A stretch of DNA of 64,000 nucleotides from Cardiocondyla obscurior. Its lineage: Eukaryota; Arthropoda; Insecta; Hymenoptera; Formicidae. The stretch spans positions 2,542,001-2,606,000 of the forward strand of contig NC_091886.1 in the NCBI RefSeq assembly GCF_019399895.1. The letters are read 5' to 3'. Positions 13,701 to 26,975 of this stretch are shown here, in pieces (position 1 is the stretch's first letter; each line of letters begins with the position of its first letter). Made by a program: the position numbers and the translations under genes. The notes under the pieces were generated by a model. The model was not told the origin of the DNA and searched no databases. It saw only the letters and a list, made by a program, of their open reading frames with translations.

Positions 13701-15327
13701 CGCGCCGGGAGTGATTAGCGCCGCGATGTAATTCTCGACATTACTAGGAACGGATGTAACCAAGTTCACATTCGAGACGTACTATGTTATATTAGTGTAT
13801 CATATCGGACGTGCATGACTGAGATTCGGGATTAAGTTCTCGTATTTTTTCAATATTAAATTTAAATGATATTATTCTTAGAAGAAAAATAATATTACAA
13901 ATAAATTAAATAATTTACGTAAAGTTACGAAAAAGTTAAATATATTTTCTGTTTTATTAAAAAGAAAAAAAAGAAAAAGGCGTTTTGCCAAAATTTATGA
14001 ACTTTATCATCGAGAGAAGTAAATATAGAATTAATTTTGAATGTAAATCATGCATTTTTTGTGTTGTAAATCGCGGTCGTCTTCATGTATCTGCATCTTT
14101 TATACGTGCGTGTAATGCTGAGCTTCTCGCGAAATTTTGCTAGAAAATTACGGAGTAATCGGAGTAATACGGGAGTGGATTAACAAGTTAAGTTCACTTG
14201 GAGATTGCTGAACTCGTAAATGTCAGCGTGACTTCTCTTTTCTCGCCTCATCGAAGGGGCGGACGCAGCGTCGCCGGCGTCGACTCTACATTCACAACGG
14301 AAATACCTCGGAAATTTCTCGTCAGCCCTGTCGATTCGATCGATCTGCCCGCCTGCTTACGACGTCGTAAAGGGACGAAATCCAGCTAAAACGAATCGCC
14401 GCGCTTAGCAAAGATCCATTACCGGCTGTAACAAGAAGCTGCCACTTGACGACGCGATAAAATCGATGTCTGTTACGACTTCTAATCGGTATCACAAGTA
14501 CGCGAGACGAAAGTGTTTGCTAGCGACGCGACGGGTCTAAATTTTACGCGAGCCTCGCGAGCGGTGAGGCCGGGCCCGAACTCAGCGAAATGCCGCGAAG
14601 CGGATTATAATATGAAGAATCTGATGCGACACCCGCGTTTAACCGATTTCCCTAAAACGCAAACGTCAGATTCTAATAGCGTTCACTGAAGATTCAATTT
14701 AAATTAATTACGCTATAATTAATTCGTTAACGTTAGTTCGTGTAATTAGTTTTTTTTTTTTTTTAAGTCTAGGTTCGTCAACTTTTAAAGATTGATCTTC
14801 TCGGATCCTGGAAAAGGCATTGGAACCATCGTTGCGCTCTCCAGCCGTTTAAGTTCGACGATTACTGTGAATCGACCGGAGTTTGTGCTTTAAGGCAACG
14901 GACGTGTCGCAAGCTTACGGAAGTCTTCCAGTACGCCGCTGTTTCCTGCGGTGTCAATTAATATCGGGCCGGGCCAGCTCGATTAATTGGTCGGCGTGGA
15001 CGGACTGTGGACTTGGCCGTAAAACATACCGCGTGGTGGACGGCAAGCGGAGCAATCGGTGCCCGCCCTTTCCACGGCCGGCTCGTTCCCTGCAATAATT
15101 ATCATCCGGTAATTAGCGGTGTCTCGCCGGTCCGATCAACATCGACGCATGCGGGACACGTAATAAAATCCAGCCTCGGGTAGCACCGCCGCTTCCCCGC
15201 GGTTTCTTCGTAGGAAAACGTAAGTCTAGTAGTGCAAACCTTAACTGGTCCGACGCGGACGTATCTTGCGACATCAAATATATTTTTCCGACGCGACAGA
15301 TACGCGCGTTTTTAAAGATTCTCTTTA

Positions 15328-15419
15328 TTAGTCTCGTTCGGCTAATTTGAGCGTTCGAACGGCGGATTCAGCCGGGAGGGTCGATTTGTTTTTGCATGAC
15401 AGGCTTGAAAAAGGCGGGT
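15328..15419 (-). CDS. Speculative last exon of fuss
   Basis: On the minus strand a pyrimidine-rich acceptor (CATCTTTTCAG) is followed by a frame of 29 codons ending in TAA at 15328. Its first two bases would complete the codon left by the phase-1 donor of the exon at 17130-17259. The peptide would start DPPFSSLSCKNKSTLP. No family match is recognised, and phase agreement alone has a one-in-three chance. The adjacent T/A tract at about 15476-15511 is simple sequence. Confidence 0.13.
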
Positions 15420-17129
15420 CTGAAAAGATGTGCCGTTTGTATGGAAAGGGAAAAGAAGGAGATCCAGTCCAGGCTTTTTTTTTTCTTTCTTTTTTTTTCT
15501 TTTTTTTTTTCAACGGCTATACGTTAGTCAAAGTGCCTACGTTCACCGCCAATGATCCTGTATTCGCATTCATCGCGTCGATGCGGCACCTATCTCGTTA
15601 TTTTCGGCTTACGCCCTCGTTGAATGAGTCCATCGATATACTTGGAGCGACGCGCGTGTGTACGCCATGTGCGTACGCGTTTACGTACAAGTGTATCCTC
15701 GTGCACGCACGCACCCGCACATACGTCCGATTTGAAATCCGCGTCGCATTTGCAAACATGCTCTCTGTGCTTACATATTATATCATTGCATCGTGCTGGC
15801 CGAGCATCCCCCGAGGAGGATATTTCCATGAAGTAAAAGAGAGCACCGCCGACAATTTAATAGAGCAGCATTAACATTTTTTAATTCAGTCGAACTTAAT
15901 TCGATTGCGTGAGATATCAATTTTAAAAGCCGTTCGAATTTAATTACGTTTTACTTTTGCGCGAAAGTTGTTTCGTCGGCCGAGGTTTGAGAATTGATAA
16001 GACTCGCCGTAAAGCCGATTATCGTTCAAAAAAAAAAAAAAATTGATATTAGTTTTATCTTATCGTCGATTGAATTAGTTGAAATTCCGAATCGTCCTGC
16101 TTCGCAATCGGCAATTTGGTGCCTCGCCGTTCTGCGCGATCCCCAGTTAATTCGAAGGAAACGCGGTACAATACCACCGTGCGAAAACTGTACGTTTCGC
16201 GAATTCGCGAAACGTCGTGCCGCCGATGGAGCTCGACTTGGCCGTAGGATAGGTACGCGCAAGCGTCGACGCAAATCACGCCCCTTGGCCGGCCGAAGGG
16301 CTACCCGCACCCCATTTCCGCGTTATTACTGCCTGGAAGATCCACCCCCGCCGTCTGAATATCAAGGCAACCCTCCGCGTTTCCACTTAACACTCCGGTC
16401 GCGACTAATTACTCTAATTAATTGGAACTCCGATCTTCTCGCCGAGCCGCTTGATCCATGGTAGTTACTAATTAATTACTAATATCAATGAGGGCAGTTT
16501 CTACACAGAGGAGCCGCGCGTGCTGAGCGGCAGCGCTTTGAATTCGCGGCTCCGTCGGCTATTCATCCGAGAATAACGTGTAAATGTGACACGGAGGAGG
16601 GAGGCGCCGTTCGCGAAAACGCGCGAGAGACGATTTTCCGCGACATCGACCCGGCACCCGAGGCCTGCCCGCGGATCCCTGAATTATATCGCGGAAAAGC
16701 GCATTTCGAGCGACGTTAATTGGAAATGCCATCTCTCGTGGAAACTCCGGGAATTATCTCTGCCCGCGGACTCCGGTTCCCCGTGACGTTTTTAATTTAT
16801 CACGGTAATTTATAACGCTCTGATATTCGTAATATTATGAAAATCCCGTATTTTTGCAACTACTCCGTTTTACGTAATAAAATATTTCCCGAGCTTATAT
16901 ACACTCGTCCAATTAATTATGGGCGTGTTCTCGCGATTATAAAATTCTCAAGTCCTGAGCATCCTTTAATTAGCTCGTGGATAATTAATTTGGTCTTCGT
17001 CGTAAACGTTTTAACGTTAAACGAGAAGATGGACGTTTCGGGAGCTGTGGGGTGGGGTGGAGAGAGGTTCGTCGAAGGGCTTTTTTCCCCGAAAACGCCA
17101 AAGCTTATTTGCAAAAGTTTCTCGCTCAC
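15420..17129. other. Non-coding or unresolved, 1.7 kb
   Basis: The sequence is of mixed GC content. Several CpG-rich open frames overlap on both strands (for example around 15.6-15.8 kb and 16.0-16.5 kb), with no motif or splice structure that favours one. An A14 run lies near 16027. If both neighbouring candidate exons belong to fuss, this is an intron. Confidence 0.4.
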
Positions 17130-17259
17130 CCTTCAGAACGTTGAGATGCCGATAGTAGGCATTGCCGTGCCAGGTCTCGGGACTTCTCGCCGGTGGCAAC
17201 TCCGTCTTTACGTCTCGTAGAGCCGCGGCTTCCTCGGCGATCTTCTCAGCCTCCCGTTC
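17130..17259 (-). CDS. Candidate downstream exon of fuss
   Basis: On the minus strand a CAG acceptor (17260-17262) precedes 43 sense codons plus one base. A good donor, GTGAGC, begins at 17129. The peptide starts EREAEKIAEEAAALRDVKTE, a charged and probably helical segment, and continues with LPPARSPETWHGNAYYRHLN. Codon use is strongly coding-like with GC-rich third positions. The exon starts in phase 0, exactly the phase left by the donor of fuss exon 4 at 31575. SKOR proteins carry helical sequence towards their C-terminus (family knowledge), so this may be fuss sequence reached across a 14.3 kb intron. It could instead belong to another minus-strand gene. The acceptor pyrimidine tract is weak. 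Confidence 0.45.
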
Positions 17260-18339
17260 CTGCCGACATAATTTTTACACTTGATTAATTAATTTCCCAA
17301 GGGGAGAACACGTTAAAGAATACGTATGCTAACATTTGTACAAAATATTTAAATCACCAAAAATCTTCTTTTAAAAACGAGAAGTATTTTTTTTTTAATT
17401 ATTATTATTTCGCGAAAAACGAGAAATATATTTTCCAGTACATTTTTACATTATTATTAATAACGAGCGGTACAATTAAAGATTATACCGAACGTATACT
17501 AATTTACAAGATTATTATTTTCATTTGCTCGCGCTGAAGAGGGACTCGAGCGTAACGTCACAATCGTGACGGCTCGCGTAAAGCTCCATCGGCCGACGGG
17601 CATGCATTTTTCATTTCGACATTAAGGAGTCAACGTTTGGTCGGCCATAAGCGAGCAGTAATAATATCGTCGCGGAAGTGCGCGTTTGAAAACAGAAAAT
17701 GTCATTTGGAGACAGGTGAGCACTGAGCAGGTCGGCCGAGGGAACGGGAAAGCGGGTCGACAAACAGTCGCGATACGTCGCGGACTCCTTGACGTAATGA
17801 CAGCCGTGGAAATAGATGACGATCCACTCATCCTGATCAACCACTCAGGTATGCAACGATGACTCGCGGGGGGGAGGGGGGTTGACGGGCGGCCGACACC
17901 CCCCGCCCGCGGCGATCTACAATCTAAACGCCAAAGCGGGGCACACACGGTGCTTTATTTAATGCTTCCGTCGATAGCGATCGTCGAATTACTTAAATTA
18001 ATTCCGCCGCCGCGCGCCGTCCGTCGGTGCGGATCGATCGAGGTGAATTATTCACTCGGCCAGGGACGAAACGAGCAGTCGCTCTATCGCGCCGCGCCAC
18101 GTCGTGCCGCTCCTCCGCCTGCCTCGCCGATTAAAAAGTCACGGAAACGCGCGTTTACCGTAATGTCCGTGGAAGGGGCTTCACCGCTCCCCCGGGAGCC
18201 TCTCGACTTCACCCCCGGTACGCGCGATATTTCGCGTCACGGCGAACGCTTCGGGATTGCCGGCGATAGCCGGTGAAAATGTACCTCACGCGAAGAATCC
18301 TGAGCTCAAGTATTTCAATGGATTATTTCGATATACATA

Positions 18340-18378
18340 TTTTATTTTTTTATTTTATTTTATTTTATTTTTTTTTTA
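18340..18378. repeat. TTTTA pentanucleotide repeat
   Basis: Tandem TTTTA units grade into a T run over about 39 bases. It is simple sequence. Confidence 0.85.
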
Positions 18379-20472
18379 ATTAACGGGTTGCGATATTCTA
18401 TCGCGCACGTGTTTTTAATATCGTTTACACGGTATGATTATATTTGACATTTTTATACAATTGAGAACGCACAAGATGAGAGAGGCGGAGGTTCTTTCTG
18501 AAATATTTATCCCGGGGTGTTATTTAAAAATCGGAGCACGTCGCGACTTCGCTGATCACATGCGCGCACTACGGCATTCATTATGGAAGAGAGAAACGAA
18601 AAACCACCGGGCAGTAGCAACGCACCCCCGAAGACCCGCGACAGGAAGCAGCGTCACGCGAGAATGTATTTTTAACGACACCCCGTGCTTTCCGCACACT
18701 GAGTTCTCGTTAGCTTAAACGCGTTACGAAATTACGAAAGAAGCGACTACGTCAACTCCATATAAGTTATACGGGGGCCTCGCGAGTCACTTCCGGGGAA
18801 AATAGAGCGGCTTGTAATCACTTTACGTCCTTCTCGGGCACCAAGTATAGCAGAAGTTAATTGCATAAGCGAGTGAGTTTCGCGAGGTTCTTCAAGACGA
18901 GATCGATTAAACGAACACGGGCCGAATACACGAGACACGTATAATAAAAATACGAAAAGATTCTGATTAGATAAGCTAGCGAACGACGCGCAAGTATTTC
19001 GAGATGCTCAAAATCTTTCAATCCATTACAACAATCTAAAAAAAAAAAAAAATACCGCTTGTAGAACAGATATCGGTTAATTATTGTATCGAGCTACATA
19101 AAGACACAGCGAATGCAAAGCGATAGCAAACCCTGCCGAAACGCAAAGTAATCATCGGCGTCGCGTGGTTTTAATTAGAGCAGTTTTATAATTACAACGA
19201 GAAGCGGGGGAGAGAATTCCCGTAGATTTTATTTTTCACCGTAACAAGCCCCTCGATTTGCGCAGCGAACGCTAACACGAACGTCCTTAACTGATGGTAA
19301 CGCGAACGATTGTCCCCCTTACCTCCGTTCCCTCCCTTGTAAAAGTAAATGTAATCATCGTAGCCTCGCGCGGTTACGTGTGACGTTGTAATCATCACGG
19401 CGGTATAAATATTTCATGCCGCGCGCGGACGTTACGGTGCAATCGACTTTAACTGCCGTTTCGAAGCCCGCTATCGCGGCTCGTGCATCTCGGCGATTAT
19501 CTCGATGGTACGGGCCGGCTCGCGTGTAGCGACAAAGGTGTATTTGCGCACCTAGATAGCAGTGTTTAGCTGAAAAGTCTGCAATTTGTCGGCTCTCATC
19601 CCCGACGGCCGTTTCAACGAGGGAACTACCCGTCTCTAAATCTTCGTTAAACGACGATTTTACACGTACGCCGTAATTATACCTTTCAGATTTGACTGGA
19701 GCTGAAGCGAGCTCGAAGTATATTCGAGTTTTGTTTGCGGAAGGATAGCACGAGCTGTCGCGCGGAGTTATATTACGACGGAGTCGCCTTGTGCCAGAAA
19801 TGAATCGTAATATTTTCATATCTTCGCCCGGCTTCCGCCGTGCAAAGATTAATCATCGGCCGATGCCCTAATGGACTGCGTCTGTCAAAGCGCGGATAAA
19901 ATTTTCATGCTGTTTGGGATTTCGAATAATTATGTTTTGTGTGCTGAATGAGGAAGAGAGAGAGAGGGAGAGAGGCGAGCCCGCGTAGGGGAGAGAACTG
20001 AGCTACGAAAGGGGTCGCGTTGTACCTATTGTGAGGTAATTCGACGAGGTAAAAACGTTACGGAGGGTGACTTTTGTTCGGCGGGCGCGATGCCGAAAAA
20101 TACACCTTCTTCTCCGTCCACCCTAGCGTTACTTTTCCGCTTCCCGACATTATACACCCACTCGAAGCACATTCGTAAATAACAGTCACTCATCTACTAC
20201 TGACTGGCTAAATAATAATTTGTCGAAAATAATACTGAATGAAACTAGTATAATATTTAAGAAAATTCTTCAAAATTATATTCTTTAATGCGTTCGCGTG
20301 ATTTCTCTTTTACTTTTTCGACCTTACATCGATTTAACACGTTAATTACTCATCGAGCAGCGAAAGCAGATGAGAACATTATTGCGTGAAGCGATTTTGC
20401 TGCGAGGAAACGTTCACTGCGGAGCGGGTGGCCTCGCACAATGCGTATCCTATGAAGCCGACGCGCTATTAC

Positions 20473-20598
20473 ATATCTTTGGGGTCGTCGGCACATATGT
20501 TCATCGTGATATCCGTGAAACCTCCGTGTATATACACGGAGGGCTCGTGCTTAGTGGCGAATCTGTTCTCGTAAAAGATCAATTCGCCACGCGATGAA
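20473..20598 (-). CDS. Candidate unassigned exon
   Basis: A minus-strand frame runs from a CAG (20599-20601) to a possible donor GTAATA at 20472, and an in-frame stop at 20469-20471 follows if it is not spliced. The peptide includes GELIFYENRFATKHEPSVYI and then HGGFTDITMNICADDPKD, whose composition looks like real protein. I recognise no family. The plus strand is also open over the same bases in two frames, so the strand is uncertain. The exon contains the perfect palindrome at 20521-20542. Phase does not fit a simple insertion between fuss exon 4 and the exon at 17259. Confidence 0.25.
20521..20542. repeat. Perfect 22-bp palindrome
   Basis: The arm CCTCCGTGTAT is followed immediately by its exact reverse complement with no loop. 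Such a site could bind a dimeric protein or be chance. It lies inside a stretch open in several frames. Confidence 0.9.
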
Positions 20599-23500
20599 CT
20601 GCGATCCTCGACGTATGCTTCAGGATGGATTAAAAGCGATGAAACGGCCGAGGAACCGTCACGAGAAGATTTACAGACTTCCCTTTGTGTCCCCCCTCGT
20701 GATTGTAACGTGAAAAATTAAGCGCGAAAACGAACGTGTTGCATTTTAAATGAGAAAATTGTACAGTGGCGATTTTTTTTATAATTCTTTTTTTCTTTTT
20801 TTTTTTTAATATTATTTTAATTATTTTTTATTTGCTTGTTAGAAACTACTCGGCCTAAAATTTATATCGTTTGCGTAACGTTTTGTTTTTCACCCTCGAA
20901 ACGGTTTAAATATCACATCGAGGAAAACGTGAAACGCGCGGAATAGATGTAACTGTTCCTCTGTATTTGCGACGATTCCCAGGAGTATCCTTCAGGAGAC
21001 GGATTATCGAAGATAAAGAGGAGGCCAGTGAAGAATTTATGAAAAGAGAAAGAGAAAGGACAACGCGATTGCGCCGCAAATCGAAGGGAGAGCCGGACCG
21101 GCGTGAATTCGAGGCATGTAAGTCTCGTTATGTTATCCACCTCGTTATTACATCGCCGGCACGTGACGAATGCTACCGTGGCTCAGCCCTGGAAGCGCGA
21201 AAACACCGTACGCGTAGGAACATTGAATCAACGGCAAACGACCCGGTTTCGCGAAGTCTCGCGAGATGCCGTAAGAGCCGAGTAAAATGGGACAAATTTA
21301 TCGTTTGTTTCGAGCCACATCTAAAACCCGTTATTAAAGAAATGATGCAAAAGGAGATAGGATCATTTATCGAAAAGGGAAAAAAAAAGTGAAAGAGATA
21401 CGGCCAAGACGTCGCGCTGTACGAGAGAAACCAAAGGAGAAAGAGTGAGACAGAGAGAGAGAAGCGAGGAAGAAGCGGAGAGTTTCCCGCTTGCGGATGA
21501 GTTCCGCGTTCTCCCATTTGTAACTCCGTTCACCCGGCAAAGTAGGTAGAAATCCTGCGCCCCGTCCCCATCGTCGGATGCCACCCCCGCTTATCTAGCG
21601 CGGCGTTTCCTCCGCCGCACCCTTCGCCGACGAGGGGGGGCCAACGGCGGCGGCCGCCACCGCGCCGCATCCGGCGGACCGAAAAACCCCCGTCCGCGTT
21701 TCCCGCCCGGACCGACATGGACGGGTCTGCCCATCCTCGCGTTATGGCGCGCTCGATTGTTTCCAGCCCCGTTGATCCAATAAAGGATTACGGCGAAACA
21801 ATCGTAGCGCGCGGACGGGCACCCTTTCCCCCCCGCCTCCGGGGCTCACCCGACTGTCCCCCCCTCGGCGCACGGGATGGCTTTTACGTTAACGGCAAAA
21901 CTTTCGAGCCGGCCCGCGCATCGAGACTGACGACTGAATGCGGTGTACATGCACCGCGCGCTCGGTACAACTGTCTTCTTTATTTTTGCAGAATTGAAAG
22001 TTCCCTCCCCGTACCTCCTCCGCGTCGTTCGCGCTGCGGATTTCGGATTTCCATGGACGGTGGCCGTCGACCCGGTCGGTGGAACATTTGTAAAGCTGAT
22101 TGCAGTCCTTGTTTTCTTTTTTTCTTTAAATAGACGGATAATATTTCGCCGTAAATAGGTAAGTGATAATTAAAGTAACCGAAAATAATTGTAACGTATA
22201 CTTATATAAAATCGATAAATAAAATAAGAAGTGTTCGATGATCTACAAAAAAGATTGTAATAAAAAGTTCACAGTTGCTCGCTTTCCCGTGAAATTTGCC
22301 TGGTAGAACGGAGCGTATCTTCACGGTTAAAAATTAATACCGGAGTCTGCGTGAGGTATCGCGGAATTTCTGAATCGGTAAAACAAGTTTGAGTAAAGAA
22401 CAGCGCGGAAAAAGTACGGAAGGGTACGTGAATATCTCGAGGGGAGAAGCGCACGTTAGAGTGGATGAGCGTTTGCGAATTGTGAGGTCGATTGGGATGC
22501 AGACACGTGATGCGCGGAGTTAATACGCAATCGCGTTAGTCGAAATCGCTTCCGGTCGGACGGGCTTGCTCGAGCTTGCGGGTCGTTTCGGTATTATGTC
22601 GGGAAATTGATTATACTCTCGATAATGCCGGATTTGTGCCCCGGAAGAGCGTTATGTGTCCGATAGCGCGCGCGGCCCAAGAGTTACTCTCTTGCTCCCA
22701 ATTCCTGGGTATTATCGGCGGTTTTTCCTTTTTTTTTCTGCCACCGGTATCGCCAGAGTTGTTGAAACCGACGCGATTTCACGGCGGGCTGATTACGAGC
22801 GTTTGTCCTAATCCATTCGTTTATATTCGCAATCGGACTGTTAGTTGTACGCTTTACTTGTGATTTTTTATAGAAATGTTTATAAATTTATTTGTGGACT
22901 CTGCATATGAAAATCTCTATCCGATACCGGATTGATTTGATTTTATTCTCTTCTTTAGTAATTTAAACTTATATTTAAAACCAATATCGAATACAAAAAT
23001 TTTATTAGCTGCAAAGATATAATTGTTTCAATTGTGTGAATACTTTTTAAAAAAGAAAAAACAATTGTTTTAATATGTATAAATGGATTTAAAGAATGTA
23101 TGAAATATTTAAAATTTAAAAAATCTTTTACGTATAAAAAAAATTATGAATTTGTAAGAGTAATTTTGTTTTCTACAAATTTTCGAAAGGAGAAATTTCT
23201 TTCGGCCTTAATACAGATATGTGTGGCAAAATTAAGAATTATGCAAAATATTGAACAGAAATATTGATGTTCACCGCAGTGAAACATTATTTGCAGCTTC
23301 TCAATTTCACGTGCGAGGTATAAAACAATTTTCGCGTAAGCTCCTCCATTCAGGTGGCCATACTGTGAACACCGTAACGGCGTTAACGAGTTTCAATCCG
23401 GCGAGAAGGGACCTGCAGGGGATGTATCAAAACTTTGATGCTTTTGATCTCTACACGACAATTGCCACAAAAATTGCTTTTGTTTTTAACTATTCGTGAA

Positions 23501-25991
23501 TTCCGGTAGGCCTCATTGATTTTTTTCTATTTCACCGTGATAAAAAGCGAAAAATTCACATTAATCTAACCAGCAAACATTATAGCGGACCGAGAACTAC
23601 TCGTCAATTATCTAAAGTTCTAATAAAGCTATTTAGCGTTTAAAAAAGAAAGTATATCGTACCCCAAAAAAAAAAAAAAAATAATTAAATAAATAAATAA
23701 TTGTAATTAAAGTTTGCAAAATAATAAAAATTAGCATCGCGGAAAAGCGGCGCAGTTAGACCTTTAAGTTTCCTTTTTAAAATAATTCACGATATTACCT
23801 CACCCATGTCAAGCGGAGGTGATTTCAAAAGTTAGAGCGGCGCAGAAATTCAGGCGGAAGAGAGGCGAGAGAAAGAGCGACCGGTGATGCGGGGGATGAT
23901 AGCAGACGGCGGGAGTTGTATTGGATTTGAGGGTCCCGGGGCGGAGCTGGTTCGGACTAATGATTATAATTAAATCAACAGTCGCCGCCCTCGACTTGCA
24001 TGGAGCGAGCCTCCATTTCGGGCCCGTGATGCTGTATTTCTCACGGGCACGGCACGACCAACACCCAGGTGCAAATAGAATTGAGTAAGAGGTAGCTGGG
24101 GTTGAATTAAACGAAGGGAAGAATGAGGCTGCGCCGCGGACGTCGCGGTGCATTTCGACGTCGACGAATTTTGGACATTTGACTTTGCGTCGCGCGACAA
24201 TTTAAAATATTTTAAGCGAAACATTGTCCGAGAAAAATATGCGTACATCTATATAGAATTTAAAAAATTTAAAAATGTATATATACACATATATATATTT
24301 TTAAACTTTATAACTACATTGTTTAAAGTGCGGAATAAATGGAATATTAATTATGAATCATGAACGGTAGTTTACAGTAATTAATAAATTGCAGTAGATA
24401 TAGTAACTTAGTTGAATTAATTAATTAGCATTAGATATTGTCGCGCATTATCCTGATGACATTCCGATTATTTGTTAACAGTGTCTATAATGTAGGAGTG
24501 CGGTGGCCGCTTCTATAAATCACAACAATGGTAAGCTTACACGATAAAATAAATCCGCTGAACGAAATGTTATCAGGTTAAGTTGTTTTGATGATAGACA
24601 TAGATACATGTCGCAATGTGTATACGACAGTCAATTTAATCACAGAGTGTCCCGAAGGGCCGGGAATATAAGGTCAGAACTTAACATTTCCATGCAGCAG
24701 GAAGTAACTCTAGCTCTACTCGCTGGCTCTTAAAAATGCCAGCTGGGGTTCCTTAATTAATGCAGACGACGTAAAAGCTTAAATGTCAGCTGATCGTTAA
24801 AGTAAATTAGATCATTTATTTAAAAAAGTTTGTATAAATCAAACGATATAAAAAATGCATACTTTTTTTTACGGTTAAAATATTTAAAACCAAAAGAAAG
24901 AAGAAAAAGTAACGTATGCAATATTATTTAATGCATTAATAATTAAAAAATAAAAATATCGAAACATTGTATAAACGAAATATGTTTGCTAAAGTAAAAA
25001 GAAACTTCTTTTTTTTTAATTCACGAAAATTATATAATTCATAATTAAAATTCCACTGATGATTTTACTTGCGAGTTATCGAGAAAGATTTTTATGGATT
25101 AAAAATTCCCTTTTTTTATTTTTTTTGTTTGCTGACGGTTCTCTCTTTCGAGAGAGAGAGCCGCGTGGAAAAATGCGAAAGAGAAATACTGTCAAGTGCC
25201 GAGAAAGAGAAAAGAAGTAACGTATCTTTTCCGGAATCTAATGACTCTCCAGACGGCCGAGGCGCAATTAAAAGTTGCGGTCGAAACTAACTAAACCAGC
25301 CGTAGTTTGATTTAAACGTTTCCGACCCCCGTTACGCTTCTACGTGACGTTGCTTAATTGCATTTAAATGGATAGCGGAGGAGATTCCGCGAGGTTCATC
25401 TTCGTTTGCTTTCGAAATTCGGGAAGCTCGACCGAAGGGAATTTACCGGTGCGATTCGGGACTTTCAGTAATCACGATTGAACGAAACATCTTAATTGAT
25501 CGACAACGAATTATTCTTACCTACCGAAACGGATACGTTTTCGTTGAAGCTGCAGCACGTGAAGTGCCATTAATAATTATAAATATACGAACCGATTATA
25601 TGATAATTCTTGACTAAAAAAATATTTTTGTAAGTAAATATAATTACGTGGCTATCAAATGCAAATCGGAATCTTTTTATTCGAGCTTAGCTTCGTCGTA
25701 GTAATTCTTCTACTGCGTGCATTAATTTAAAGTTTCTTGTACAGCATACGACGAATATATTTATCGTTATACAAAAATTTAGAAGCGGAATACAAAGTCA
25801 ATCTCGAGATTTGAAACCTTAAAGCTCAGGATTTTTGTAATTAACTTTAGCTCGGATATCTTATTGTGTCCCGTGAACAGGGTTCGAGTTTACAGTTCCG
25901 AAAGAAGAAGGGACAGCTTTGCGAAACTCGTGGCACGTAAACCAGCGAGAGATTCACAGATGTTGCGAAAATGAAAATATCGTTCTTTCAG

Positions 25992-26019
25992 TCTCTCTTT
26001 CTCTCTCTCTCTCTCTCTC
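25992..26019. repeat. CT dinucleotide repeat
   Basis: This is a CT/TCTTT microsatellite of about 28 bases. GA repeats bind GAGA-type factors in insects (family knowledge), but no promoter is recognised beside it. Confidence 0.85.
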
Positions 26020-26163
26020 AGTCTAGCCAGCGAAGCGAGAAATAACTGCAAATAACGTTCGGGGATTACTCAGTTACCGCGATACACTTGTACTCCGGTA
26101 CTCTGGATCCTGCCATCGTGGCCCATGGCGCAGTAACTAGGTTTCCACTTCCTATCTGATGCA

Positions 26164-26323
26164 CAGAGAGCGAGAGAGAAAAAGAGAGAGAAAGAGAAAG
26201 AGCGTTGCTTGCACCTTTGTGACAAATATCTCCCATGTATGTACACGCTTCTCAGCTATGGCAAGAGAGAAAGAGATATAACGTAGAAAAAGGAAGAGGG
26301 AAAAAGAGAGAAAGAGAGAGAGA
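26164..26323. repeat. GA-rich tracts (26164-26203 and 26285-26323)
   Basis: Two purine tracts of GAGA and AAAGAG units are separated by about 80 bases of mixed sequence. They are matched in inverse orientation by the CT tracts at 26424-26514. The 17-mer GAGAGAAAGAGAAAGAG has its exact complement there. Confidence 0.85.
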
Positions 26324-26423
26324 TATCCCGGACAAAATACGTCCCACTCGACACGTTCACTGACAAGGGGAATTGAAAAGCAGTCTGGCAATCCGGACGG
26401 CTTATCCCGGTCCATCCCCGTCG

Positions 26424-26514
26424 CTTCTTTTTCTCTCTTCTCACTCTATCTCTCTCTCTTTATCTCTCTTTCTTCCTTTCTCCTGCAGGTTTTACCTCTT
26501 TCTCTTTCTCTCGC
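26424..26514. repeat. CT-rich tracts, inverted relative to 26164-26323
   Basis: Pyrimidine-rich TCTC and CTTT units lie about 100 bp after the GA tracts and could pair with them as a long imperfect hairpin. Confidence 0.85.
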
Positions 26515-26950
26515 CAACGCTCAAGGGAGACCGACCCTTTCGCTGGTCCCTTTTATCTCTTTCTCGCTTTTGAGCACGGCGGCCGATTAACGTCTTCGAG
26601 TACCGATAAACCAGGACTACTGCGCTGGTTATATATTTTTTAACGGATAAAAAAATTATCAGTTGTGCAGTTAAGAGTAAATCGGAATTAACCCCTTTAT
26701 TCTTAATTGAAAGATCTACGCTGGTAAAAGATAATTAGCTCGTTGCAGAAAAATGAAGAGAATGTTTCTAATTTTTTTCCACGTATGTTTAATATTCGAA
26801 GATGTATTATTTTTTTTCTTTTTAAGTAAAATTAGAGACTTTAGAGCGCGCGCTTCGCGTGTGTTATTAGATTCAGATGTTAGTTAATTATATTAATTCT
26901 TTTTAGGGTAATTACAATTGTGGTCTACGGCCAGCGGCGTTTGTCGTCAT

Positions 26951-26975
26951 CCTTCCTTCCTTCCTTCCTTCCTTC
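26951..26975. repeat. CCTT tetranucleotide repeat
   Basis: About six CCTT units in tandem. The complementary GGAA repeat lies 1.7 kb away at 28657-28689. Confidence 0.9.

Larger units (their letters stand above)
5341..15327. other. Gene-free stretch, about 10 kb
   Basis: Open frames here are short, overlap on both strands, lack family similarity and often run through homopolymers. The stretch holds a GA/AAAG and TA microsatellite at about 9042-9180, an A-rich tract at 10701-10740 and a G10 run near 13560. A good plus-strand acceptor at about 12155 (pyrimidine tract then CAG) opens onto an unrecognised frame. If fuss extends leftward, part of this could be its 3' region. I support no gene here. 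Confidence 0.5.

Noticed and set aside
17611..17948. Two overlapping minus-strand frames (IVIYFHGCHYVKES and a Pro/Arg-rich one) plus a plus-strand frame ending near a GTATGC donor
   Set aside because: Three mutually incompatible readings are equally open and none matches a known family. They run into poly-G/C sequence.
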